Shown here: in pieces, positions 33,237-40,191 of the stretch
Position numbering within the stretch: the stretch's first letter is position 1
Layout: every line of letters starts with the position of its first letter
Assembly (NCBI RefSeq): GCF_920984675.1
Contig: NZ_CAKLBV010000035.1
Location: 1-47,754 of the forward strand
Length of the DNA: 47,754 nt
Source of the DNA: Methylobacterium sp. Leaf118
Lineage (GTDB): Bacteria > Pseudomonadota > Alphaproteobacteria > Rhizobiales > Beijerinckiaceae
Direction: 5' to 3'
Program-made: the position numbers and the translations under genes
The notes under the pieces: model-generated
Told to the model about the DNA's origin: nothing
Seen by the model: the letters and a program-made list of their open reading frames with translations, nothing else
Database searches by the model: none

Positions 33237-33579
33237 CGATCCGATAGCCGTGCTCGTCGCGCAGACGCGCGAAGATCCGCTTGGCCGTGTGCCGTTGCTT
33301 GATGGGGCGATCCGGTCCGCCTCCAGGATCGCATCGATCGCCGGCAGCAAGGGCCCCAGCTTCGGCTTCTCGATCGGCCTGGTGCGGGTGTAGCCCAGCG
33401 GCAACGAGAACCGGCACAGCTTGGCCATCGTCTCGCGGCTCAGCCCGAACACCCGGACTGCCTCACGACGGGAGTTGCCATCGTTGAATACGAACTGCCG
33501 AACCGCCGCGTAGACTTCCACGGCAAGCACCCCGGGGCCCCTCCCGAAAGAGAAGCCTCGCACCTGGCCGGCTTTTACA
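33237..33579 (-). pseudogene. IS21-family transposase (IstA) N-terminal remnant, frameshifted
   Basis: From GTG 33530 the frame reads VLAVEVYAAVRQFVFNDGNS, then RREAVRVFGLSRETMAKLCR and EKPKLGPLLPAIDAILEADR, the usual IstA opening with its helix-turn-helix. Near 33305 similarity passes to another frame (IKQRHTAKRIFARLRDEHGY) and then ends, so there is a frameshift and a truncation. TGTAAAAGCCGGCC at 33579 on this strand is a plausible terminal repeat of the element. IstB and the catalytic core are missing. Confidence 0.6.
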
Positions 33580-33749
33580 CCGGCCGCATCAGCACCCCGC
33601 CGACGCTCCAGTGGATGGTTTTGTCACCGCCCTGCACGCTCTTAGGACGGTGTCCACCAAACCGGCAGCAGGCCAGGCGTCGATGCGGTCGCCGTCGAGG
33701 GCCCGTGCGCGGCGGTTCTGGCACGCCCCTTGAAAAGTGGTCCTTCTGA

Positions 33750-33790
33750 GGTATGGCTTCGCACCATCCTGCGGTATGGCATCGCGCCAT
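33750..33790. promoter_or_regulatory. Two direct copies of an 18-base palindromic site upstream of the aldolase
   Basis: GGTATGGCTTCGCACCAT (33750-33767) and GGTATGGCATCGCGCCAT (33773-33790) differ at two bases and are spaced 23 bases start to start, about two helical turns. Each has inverted ATGG/CCAT arms. They lie about 200 bases before the aldolase start, a position suited to a dimeric regulator. Confidence 0.35.
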
Positions 33791-33992
33791 ATGGCGGACG
33801 TTTTTATGCGACAGAAGATGTCGACGGAGGGATGTCCGGACCGAACAAACTCTACCACCGTCGGAAACCGAGGACCCACTGCAAGCCGTGCAGTCAAGAC
33901 CTTCGATCATAACGAGGCGGAATGCTGAACGCGACGCTTCGGGCGGGAGTTTCAGCTTTCTCTAATACTTCAAGAACAAGGGTAGGACGAAC

Positions 33993-35564
33993 ATGAGCTA
34001 TGAGATTCTAGACTGCACACTGCGCGACGGTGGCTATTATACCAATTGGGATTTTGACGACGAGCTTGTCAAGACATATTTTCATGAGATCGCAAAGCTA
34101 CCAATCGCGACGCTCGAAGTAGGGTACTGCAATCATCCGCAGCCCGGCTATCGCGGCGAATGGTGTTACCTCGACAAGACCCGCCTCGACTGGGTGCGCC
34201 AGCAGATCCGGCCGGATCAGCAGCTCGGCATCATGCTCGACGCCAAGGATTGCACGCCCGAGCGTATTCCGGAATTGCTCGGCTCTCTGGTCGGCACGGT
34301 CGATCTGGTCCGTATGGCCGTGGCGCCGAAAGGTTTCGCGCACGGGGTCGCGCTCGCGCGCGCGCTGAAGAAGCTCGGATTCCGGGTGGGCTTCAACACG
34401 ATGTACCTTTCGACCTATTCCGAAGACATGCGGGAGTTGCGCCCCATCCTCGAAGGCGCCGACGTCATCGATGTCCTCGCGGTCGTCGACAGCTATGGCG
34501 GCTGCACGCCGACCCGGGTCGCCGATCAGATCCGCCGGACGATCGCGATGTTCCCGGGCATTCCGATCGGCTTCCACGGGCATGACAACACCTGTCTCGC
34601 CTACGCGAACGCCCTGGCGGCGGTCGATGCGGGAGCGACCGGCCTCGACTCGACCTTCGTCGGCATGGGACGCGGCGCCGGCAATGTCCGGACCGAAATG
34701 CTACTGGTCCACAAGTCGGCCCATGACACATCGGTCGATTTCGATGCGGTGGCGAACATCGTCGATCAGTTCGAGACCCTGCAGAGCAATTATAAGTGGG
34801 GCTCAAACCTCGCCTACATGCTGTCCGGCGCATCCAATCTGCCGCAGAAGGACGTGATGGATTGGCTCGGCAAGAACCGGTACTCGCCTGTTTCGGTCGT
34901 GCGTGCGCTCAAGAACCAGAGCAACGCGCTTCTCGATGATCGCGCCTTCCCCGATCTTCAGCCGAACTCCGTGTCGGCCGAGAGCGGAGACACGGTCCTG
35001 ATCGTCGGCGGCGGGTCGAGCGTGGTCCGGCATCTCGATGCCATCCGCCGCTACGCCAAGGCGAGCGGCGCCCACATCATCCATGCCAACACGCGCCATC
35101 TCGATCTGATCGGCACGTTGGGGCAACACGAACTGGTCTGCCTGCCCGGGCATGCCGCGTTGCAGCTGCCAGAAGGCATCGACCAGACGTCGGCGGCGAG
35201 CTTCGTCGTCTCCCAGCCGCCCCGCTTCCTCAACACGGTGCCGGACTCGATCACCGGTCCCGTGTTCCAGGCGGCGCCCTATCCGGCGACCGGCGCGAGC
35301 ATCCTCGGCCCCGTCTCGGATATCGGCCCGCTCGCGCTGGCCTTCGGCGTCGCGCGTGCCCTCTCGGCGCGCAACGTGTACCTCGTCGGCTTCGATGGGT
35401 ATCCGAACGCGACGATCGCCCAGCAGGAACTCGCCATCGAGACGCAGGCCACGATCAATCGTCTCGCATCCGAGCCGGGCGTCACCGTGTCGAGCCTCAC
35501 GCCGACCCTGTATGAGGTGGAGACGCGCTCGATCTACGCCGAAGCCCTGGCGGTTGCGGGCTGA
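33993..35564 (+). CDS. DRE-TIM aldolase (4-hydroxy-2-oxovalerate-aldolase/HMGL-like) fused to an MptE/MAF-like domain
   Basis: Two-domain protein of 523 aa. Residues 1-~290 are a DRE-TIM metallolyase barrel: DCTLRDGGYYTNWDF holds Asp7, Arg11 and Asp12, VVDSYGGCTPTRV follows, and GFHGHDN gives the metal ligands His195 and His197. The nearest characterised relatives split or form 4-hydroxy-2-keto acids from pyruvate and an aldehyde. From about 331 to the end there is a Rossmann-like domain (TVLIVGGGSSVVRHLDAIRR, then VFQAAPYPATGASILGPVS and NVYLVGFDG), resembling the MptE/DUF115 fold also seen in Maf flagellin glycosyltransferases. AGGACGAAC before the ATG supports the start. The first ~150 bases are less GC-rich than the window. 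Three bases separate it from the HAD gene. The sugar-acid role is inference from neighbours. Confidence 0.85.
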   Translation: MSYEILDCTLRDGGYYTNWDFDDELVKTYFHEIAKLPIATLEVGYCNHPQPGYRGEWCYLDKTRLDWVRQQIRPDQQLGIMLDAKDCTPERIPELLGSLVGTVDLVRMAVAPKGFAHGVALARALKKLGFRVGFNTMYLSTYSEDMRELRPILEGADVIDVLAVVDSYGGCTPTRVADQIRRTIAMFPGIPIGFHGHDNTCLAYANALAAVDAGATGLDSTFVGMGRGAGNVRTEMLLVHKSAHDTSVDFDAVANIVDQFETLQSNYKWGSNLAYMLSGASNLPQKDVMDWLGKNRYSPVSVVRALKNQSNALLDDRAFPDLQPNSVSAESGDTVLIVGGGSSVVRHLDAIRRYAKASGAHIIHANTRHLDLIGTLGQHELVCLPGHAALQLPEGIDQTSAASFVVSQPPRFLNTVPDSITGPVFQAAPYPATGASILGPVSDIGPLALAFGVARALSARNVYLVGFDGYPNATIAQQELAIETQATINRLASEPGVTVSSLTPTLYEVETRSIYAEALAVAG

Positions 35565-35566
35565 TC

Positions 35567-36244
35567 ATGACGTCGCGCCTCTCGAACTACGACATTGTTG
35601 TCTTTGATTGCGACGGTGTCATCCTCGACTCGAACACGTTCAAGACCACGTTGTTTCGAGAGGTGCTCGCGGGGCACGGCTTCCCCGATGGCGACATCGA
35701 GGCCTTCTCCGCCTTCCAGAGCGCCAATTTCGGCCTGTCGCGCTACCGCCTGTTCCAGGCGGTGCTCGACGGCCGATTTGGCGCGATGCGCGACATCCCC
35801 CTCGAGACGCTCCTCGAGGATTTCGGACGGCGGTGCCGGGACGGCTATCTGGCACAGCCCGAGACGCCGGATCTGCAGGGGGCTCTGGCGCGTGCCGCCG
35901 AGGCCGGGCGGCCCCTCTACATCGTGTCGGGGAGCGCGGAAGAGGAGATGCGCGATGTGCTGAACGCCCGCGGCCTGTCGCGGTATTTCACGCACATCTA
36001 CGGCTCCCCCACGACGAAGGCGGACAACCTTCGTCGTGTCTTCGCGCACCGGGCGGAGGGAGGCACGGCGATCCGGGAGCGCATGCTGTTCGTCGGCGAT
36101 GCCTTCGCCGACATGCAGGCGGCCGAGGAAGTGGGCGCCGACTTCCTCTTCATGGCGGCGTTCTCGACGGTCCGTCCCCGCCTGGAAGCCGCGGCGCGGG
36201 CCGGCGGCTGGGATGTCATCGAGGACTTGTCGGAACTCAGGTGA
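35567..36244 (+). CDS. HAD-superfamily phosphatase (beta-phosphoglucomutase-like cap)
   Basis: Soluble phosphatase of 225 aa. Motif I is VVFDCDGVILDSNTFKT with nucleophile Asp14 and acid/base Asp16. Motif II is LYIVSGSAEEEM. The motif III Lys is probably in PTTKADNL, and motif IV is MLFVGDAFADMQAAEEVGAD. The helical cap is inserted between motifs I and II (about 20-95), a C1-type cap. It follows the aldolase after 2 bases and is surely co-transcribed. By analogy with KdsC and NanP-like phosphatases, which precede CMP activation of ulosonic acids, it would remove phosphate from the aldolase product. Its 3' end overlaps the convergent cytidylyltransferase by 8 bp. Confidence 0.86.
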   Translation: MTSRLSNYDIVVFDCDGVILDSNTFKTTLFREVLAGHGFPDGDIEAFSAFQSANFGLSRYRLFQAVLDGRFGAMRDIPLETLLEDFGRRCRDGYLAQPETPDLQGALARAAEAGRPLYIVSGSAEEEMRDVLNARGLSRYFTHIYGSPTTKADNLRRVFAHRAEGGTAIRERMLFVGDAFADMQAAEEVGADFLFMAAFSTVRPRLEAAARAGGWDVIEDLSELR

Positions 36245-36983
36245 TCGACGGGCCGTGCTTGGCCAGGGCGGCCTCGACCTTCATGACATCGTGGGGGGTG
36301 TCCACCGGGATCGAGTTGTCCGACATGGCGAGCATCTGAACCGTGTGGCCGAGTTCGAGCAGCCGCAGGATTTCAATGTCCTCGACCTGCTCCAACGGCG
36401 TCTTTCCGGGATGCTTGGCGAAGGCATCCAGGGCTTGCGCCGGGAAGGCGTAGGCGCAGACCTGTCGGTATCCGAACTGGAACCGTGCTTCTTTTCCTGC
36501 CGGAATGGGAGCGCGGCTCATGTACAAGAGCTTCCCCTGGCCATCGAACACCACCTTGGGCGTCATGCGGCTGGTGAATTCTTCCTCGTCGCGGATTGAG
36601 CAATAGCCGTTGGCAATCACGTTTGGCGCATTCAGGGCGTGATCGTAGATGATCTGCAGATCGTTGGGGTCGAACAGCGGCTCGTCGCCCTGGACGTTGA
36701 TGTACACGTCCGCCGGCAGGCGGCTGGCGACTTCGGCCACGCGATCCGTCCCGGTCAGGTGCGTCGTGCTGGTCATGATCGTGCCGATGCCACGATTGTT
36801 GCAGGCCGCCTCGATCTCCGGCGCATCGGTGGCGACGACAATCATCTCGCGGTTGAAGACCTTCGCGCACTGCTCATAGGTTCGCACGATCATCGGAACG
36901 CCGGCGATCTCGATCAGAGGCTTGTGCGGCAAGCGGGTCGATTGCAGCCTTGCGGGAATCACAACGCGGACTGTCGGCCTCAT
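36237..36983 (-). CDS. CMP-2-keto-3-deoxy sugar acid synthetase, KdsB family
   Basis: Cytidylyltransferase of 248 aa that joins CMP from CTP to the anomeric OH of a 2-keto-3-deoxy acid such as Kdo. Motifs: VIPARLQSTRLPHKPL (CTP binding), TDAPEIEAACNNRGI, HLTGTDRVAEVA, INVQGDEPLFD (metal and CMP), LLYMSRAPIPAG and TPLEQVEDIEILRLLELGH. All KdsB hallmarks are present. The start ATG 36983 begins the fold and has AGGA 8 nt upstream. The housekeeping kdsB would normally sit elsewhere with lipid A-core genes, so this copy next to an aldolase and a phosphatase may serve another sugar acid. It is convergent with the other two, so it has its own promoter (not identified). Confidence 0.88.
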   Translation of the reverse strand: MRPTVRVVIPARLQSTRLPHKPLIEIAGVPMIVRTYEQCAKVFNREMIVVATDAPEIEAACNNRGIGTIMTSTTHLTGTDRVAEVASRLPADVYINVQGDEPLFDPNDLQIIYDHALNAPNVIANGYCSIRDEEEFTSRMTPKVVFDGQGKLLYMSRAPIPAGKEARFQFGYRQVCAYAFPAQALDAFAKHPGKTPLEQVEDIEILRLLELGHTVQMLAMSDNSIPVDTPHDVMKVEAALAKHGPSIT

Positions 36984-37402
36984 GACACATTTCCTATGGG
37001 GCTCCGCCTGAGTGGTGGCGTCGCCCAAAATCCTAGAGCGTAATGTCCTTGGGTACCAGCCGGAAGCGTGGCCTCAGGCCGGCCGGGGCCGAGGGTCGTG
37101 CGCTGCCGGACCCGATCGCGCGTCAGGGCGCCGGCCCCCTGCGCCGGCCCCCTGCGCCGGCCCCCTGCCCCGGCGCCGGTTCGGCACGGTGGTCCCGCCC
37201 AGGGACCGGGTCCCGGCGCCCGCGCTGCGCGCCCGCGGGCCCAACAGGCCGGGCCGCCTGTCACACGAGGGGGGCGGTCGGGACCGCGACGCCTCGGCGC
37301 CGATCGTGCATCTGGCGGGACCCGGTGGCGGCGCGGTCCACGGAGCCGATGGGCTGTTTCGGCCGGGGGCGCGCGCGCCCTGCAACAGGATGTGCGTCAA
37401 CG
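36984..37402. other. Divergent intergenic stretch between the cytidylyltransferase and the GntR gene
   Basis: No gene is supported here. It is extremely GC-rich and contains the 13-base tandem repeat at 37128-37166. Promoters for both flanking genes must lie here, but none is clear. Confidence 0.5.
37128..37166. repeat. 13-base tandem repeat, three perfect copies
   Basis: GCGCCGGCCCCCT occurs three times in direct succession, followed by a degenerate fourth copy (GCCCCGGCGCCGG). It is non-coding and likely to vary in copy number by slippage. Confidence 0.85.
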
Positions 37403-38104
37403 ATGAGACAGGGCGAGACGAGCCCCCCGACCGACCGCGTCGGAACGATCTGCCGATCCCTCCGAAGGGCCATCGTCGAGAGGGCCCTGACCCCCGGTGA
37501 TCGGCTCCCCGAGGACGCCCTCGGCGAGCGGTTCAGCGTCAGCCGCACCATCGCGCGGCAAGCCCTCGTCCAGCTCGCGGGCGAAGGCTTGGTCGAGCTG
37601 CGCCGCAACCGCATCGCCGTGGTCGCGAGCCCGAGTTGGGAGGAGGCGCGCGATACGTTCGACGTGCGCATCAGCCTGGAGCGGCTCGTGGTCCAGCGGC
37701 TGGCGGGCGGCCTCAGCGCCGAGCAGCGGGCCGCGCTCGAAGCGCATATCGCGGGCGAGGAGCGGGCGAGCGGCGGCCCGGAGGCGGCCTCGATCCGGCT
37801 CGCCACGGAGTTCCACCTGCTGCTCGCCGAGATGACCGGGAGCCCGGTGCTCGGCCGCTACGTCGCCGAACTCGGCTATCGCTGCGCCCTGATCCTCTCG
37901 CTCTACAGCCGGCCGCACTCGTCCGACTGTGCGGTGAGCGAGCACCGGGAGATCGTGGCGGCGCTGGTGGCGGGCGATGCCGGAGCGGCGGTCGCCCTGA
38001 TGGATCACCATCTCGATGCGGTGGCCGAGCGGGCCCGCATCCTCAGCGAGCCCCGGCGCGAGCGCGACCTCATCCGTCTGCTCGCCCCCTATGTCGAGGG
38101 CTGA
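37403..38104 (+). CDS. GntR-family (FCD/FadR-type) transcriptional regulator
   Basis: Repressor-type regulator, 233 aa. The N-terminal winged helix spans residues 10-75: CRSLRRAIVERALTPGDRL, then EDALGERFSVSRTIARQALV, then GLVELRRNRIAVV. The C-terminal all-helical FCD ligand domain includes FDVRISLERLVVQRLA, EFHLLLAEMTGSPVLGRYV and the metal/ligand His in SEHREIVAALVAGDAGAAVA. ATG 37403 has AGGA about 10 nt upstream. It converges on the SnoaL-like gene, and beyond that lies the ABC transporter operon, which it most likely controls. The ligand is unknown, presumably the transported compound or a catabolite. Confidence 0.88.
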   Translation: MRQGETSPPTDRVGTICRSLRRAIVERALTPGDRLPEDALGERFSVSRTIARQALVQLAGEGLVELRRNRIAVVASPSWEEARDTFDVRISLERLVVQRLAGGLSAEQRAALEAHIAGEERASGGPEAASIRLATEFHLLLAEMTGSPVLGRYVAELGYRCALILSLYSRPHSSDCAVSEHREIVAALVAGDAGAAVALMDHHLDAVAERARILSEPRRERDLIRLLAPYVEG

Positions 38105-38141
38105 TACGGGCTCCGCTTGATCAAAGCGGAGCCCGTATCAG
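38101..38141. terminator. Perfect 18-base inverted repeat at the end of the GntR gene
   Basis: CTGATACGGGCTCCGCTT (38101-38118) is matched by its exact reverse complement at 38124-38141, around a 5-base loop. The GntR stop codon (38102-38104) is inside the left arm. No T run follows, so it may be a bidirectional transcription barrier between convergent genes or a repeat element. Confidence 0.55.
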
Positions 38142-38173
38142 TCCAGCCCGCGCGGCGTTTGAGCGAAGCCCAC

Positions 38174-38211
38174 ATCCGCCATCCCGAAGGGATCAACCGG
38201 ATTTGGTATGA
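38174..38211. repeat. Dispersed palindromic repeat, copy 2
   Basis: 38 bases identical to 23635-23672. The outer part of the left arm (CATACCAA in copy 1) is replaced here by unrelated sequence, so this copy is a half-degenerate palindrome. It lies in the 137-base gap between the convergent GntR and SnoaL-like genes. Confidence 0.8.
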
Positions 38212-38241
38212 GGCGTCGGCCGCCGGATCGTGTCCGACGGG

Positions 38242-38652
38242 TCAGGCCGACACGCCCTGCCGTTCGAGCAGCCGCTCGGCGCTGTCGTTCCACACCTCCA
38301 TGGACACGATCAGGCCGTCCCGCACGGTGAAACGGTCGACGTAGCGGTTCCCCTCGAACGGGGTGCCGTCCGGCCAGGCACCGTAGAGCGTGCCGAGGCT
38401 GTAGACGGTGGTGACGCCCTCCCCTTGCACCACGTCGAGCCGCTCCATCCGCTTCTTGACCCAGGCGTAGCGGCCGGCGTTGAACGCCGTGACCTCGCGC
38501 GGATGCCGGAACACCCGGCCCCCGGTGAAGACGATGCTGATGCCGGGCGCCATGTAGCCCGCGGCGGTCTCGGGATCGGGCACCATCGAGGCCTCCAGAT
38601 AGGCCGTCACCGCCGCCGCATCGCGCGCGGCCTGCGCTTCCTTTGCGTCCAT
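38242..38652 (-). CDS. SnoaL/NTF2-like small protein
   Basis: 136-aa single-domain protein of the NTF2 fold. It opens with a helix (AAVTAYLEASMVPDPETAAG), then GISIVFTGGRVFRHPREVTA, VTTVYSLGTLYGAWPDGTPF and the closing strand RYVDRFTVRDGLIVSMEVWN. The fold hosts many small enzymes (isomerases, cyclases, hydrolases) and ligand binders, so no reaction can be named. ATG 38652 has GGGAGAG upstream. It is divergent from the ABC operon and shares its 228-base control region, so it is probably co-regulated with uptake of the same compound. Confidence 0.85.
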   Translation of the reverse strand: MDAKEAQAARDAAAVTAYLEASMVPDPETAAGYMAPGISIVFTGGRVFRHPREVTAFNAGRYAWVKKRMERLDVVQGEGVTTVYSLGTLYGAWPDGTPFEGNRYVDRFTVRDGLIVSMEVWNDSAERLLERQGVSA

Positions 38653-38736
38653 GCTGGACTCTCCCTGGGGCTCGGCGTGCGTCCGGCGCGGCGCCGCCGA
38701 CCGAGCATGGCGGAGCCGAGGCAACCTTGCATGCAG

Positions 38737-38752
38737 AAAGTGTATGCACTTT
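38737..38752. promoter_or_regulatory. Candidate GntR/FCD operator
   Basis: AAAGTG-TATG-CACTTT has perfect 6-base arms. A related half-site, ATGCACAC, follows at 38764-38771. It lies in the divergent control region (38653-38879) of the SnoaL-like gene and the transporter operon, the expected place for the neighbouring FCD-type regulator to bind. Confidence 0.45.
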
Positions 38753-38879
38753 GTCGAGGATTTATGCACACTTCGTCCCTGGGCCACGAACGATTCGGAA
38801 AACACGAGCAGAATCAACGGCGCGTTGGCTGGCACGGCTGTTGCGGTCGTCGGTCGACCACATACGGGATCGGACCGCC

Positions 38880-40070
38880 ATGCCTCGACGCCTCACCGCC
38901 GCCCGATCCCTCTGGCGGCGCCTCGCCCTCGGCGCCCTGCTGGCGGGGCTCACGAGCCTCGGACCGGCGCGGGCCGCCGAACCGGTCCGGATCGGTCTCG
39001 TCACCGCGCTCAGCGGCCAATCGGCGAAATCGGGCGAGGCGATCTCCCGCGGGATCGGCCTCGCGATCGAGGAGATCAACCGCGCCGGCGGCGTCCTCGG
39101 CCGCCCCCTGGAACTCGTCGCCCGCGACGACGAGGCCAACCCCTCGAAAGGCGTGCTCGCCGCCCGCGAACTGATCCAGCGCGCCGGCGTCGTTGCGCTG
39201 ATCGGCGGCCTCGACACGCCGGTTTCCATGGCGATCGTGCCGATCGCCAACCAGATGAAGGTGCCCTTCGTCGGGCCCTGGGCGGCCGGCACCGGCATCA
39301 CCCGCAACGGGGCGGCCGACAACTACGTGTTCCGGGTCTCGGCGGTCGATGCCCTCGTGGACGAGGCCCTCGTCGCCTACGCGGTGAAGACCTACGGAGC
39401 GAAGAAGCCCGGCGCGATCCTCGTCAACAACGCCTGGGGCGAGTCGAACCAGCAGGGGATCGTCGCGGCGCTGAAGGCCGCGGGTCTCCCGAGTGCCGGC
39501 ATCGAGAAATACGAGGCCAACGACATCGACATGGTTCCGCAGCTGTCCCGGCTGCGGGAGGCCGGTGCCGACGCGCTGTTCCTGGTCGGCAATGTCGGTC
39601 CCTCGGCCCAGGTGGTGAAGTCCCTCGCCCGGATGGGCTGGGACGTGCCGGTGATCTCCCATTGGGGGCCGGCGGGCGGGCGCTTCGACGAGCTCGCGGG
39701 CCCCGGCGCGGCGCGGGTGCATTTCGTCCAGACCTTCACCTTCGCGGGCAACGACAGCCCGAAGGCGAAGGCGGTGCTCGAGGCCCTCAAGGCGAAGTAC
39801 CCGGCGATCAAGTCCATGGCCGACGTCACGCCCGCCGTCGGCATCGCCAACGCCTACGACGCCACGCACCTGATCGCCCTGGCGATCCAGGCGGCGGGCG
39901 CCACCGACGGGCCGAAGGTCCGCGACGGCTTCTACAAGGTCCCGGCCTATGCCGGCCTGATCAAGACCTACGAGAGGCCGTTCGCGCCGGACCGGCACGA
40001 CGCCCTGAGGCCGGACGACTACATCTTCGCGAGCTTCCGGAACGGCGAGATCGTCGCGGTGTCCAAGTGA
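38880..40070 (+). CDS. Branched-chain-amino-acid-type ABC transporter substrate-binding protein
   Basis: Periplasmic binding protein of 396 aa, LivK/UrtA-like type I fold. The signal peptide is RLALGALLAGLTSLGPARA, cleaved before AEPVRIG. Mature motifs: IGLVTALSGQSAKSGEAISR, EEINRAGGVLGRPLELVARD, VVALIGGLDTPVSMAIVPIA and PAVGIANAYDATHLIALAIQ. The family binds amino acids, urea, amides or aromatic acids; the ligand cannot be told here. ATG 38880 is chosen by the signal peptide. The last codons (Val-Ser-Lys-stop) form the first unit of a 15-base tandem repeat. First gene of the operon that runs to 46269. Confidence 0.88.
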   Translation: MPRRLTAARSLWRRLALGALLAGLTSLGPARAAEPVRIGLVTALSGQSAKSGEAISRGIGLAIEEINRAGGVLGRPLELVARDDEANPSKGVLAARELIQRAGVVALIGGLDTPVSMAIVPIANQMKVPFVGPWAAGTGITRNGAADNYVFRVSAVDALVDEALVAYAVKTYGAKKPGAILVNNAWGESNQQGIVAALKAAGLPSAGIEKYEANDIDMVPQLSRLREAGADALFLVGNVGPSAQVVKSLARMGWDVPVISHWGPAGGRFDELAGPGAARVHFVQTFTFAGNDSPKAKAVLEALKAKYPAIKSMADVTPAVGIANAYDATHLIALAIQAAGATDGPKVRDGFYKVPAYAGLIKTYERPFAPDRHDALRPDDYIFASFRNGEIVAVSK

Positions 40071-40148
40071 TCAGTTTCCAATTGATCGGTGTCCAAGTGA
40101 CCGGTGTCCAAGTGACCGGTGTCCAAGTGATCGGTGTCCAAGTGAGGG
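40059..40148 (+). repeat. Six-unit 15-base tandem repeat spanning the stop codon of the binding-protein gene
   Basis: Six consecutive 15-base units of the type GTGTCCAAGTGAYCG run from 40059; units 3 and 4 are identical, and unit 2 is the most diverged. The first unit is the coding end GTG-TCC-AAG-TGA. Because the unit is 15 bases long, each copy repeats the in-frame TGA. It ends 43 bases before the permease start, in the leader of the downstream genes. Confidence 0.9.
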
Positions 40149-40191
40149 GCGCCAGGAGCCGCCCGGCCGGGCGCGAGCGGGAGACGGCGCC

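Larger units (their letters stand above)
32628..33992. other. Gene-poor accessory stretch with transposase debris
   Basis: Apart from the ISL3 and IS21 remnants this holds no gene I can support. From 32985 to 33236 a minus frame continues from the IS21 piece (LFAAARCEATWQLAAESRAI) with fair coding bias but no family I know. From 33580 to 33749 another minus stretch (QGGDKTIHWSVGGVLMRPV) may be a further fragment. From 33750 onwards there are tandem palindromes and then the presumed promoter of the aldolase gene. Confidence 0.5.
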
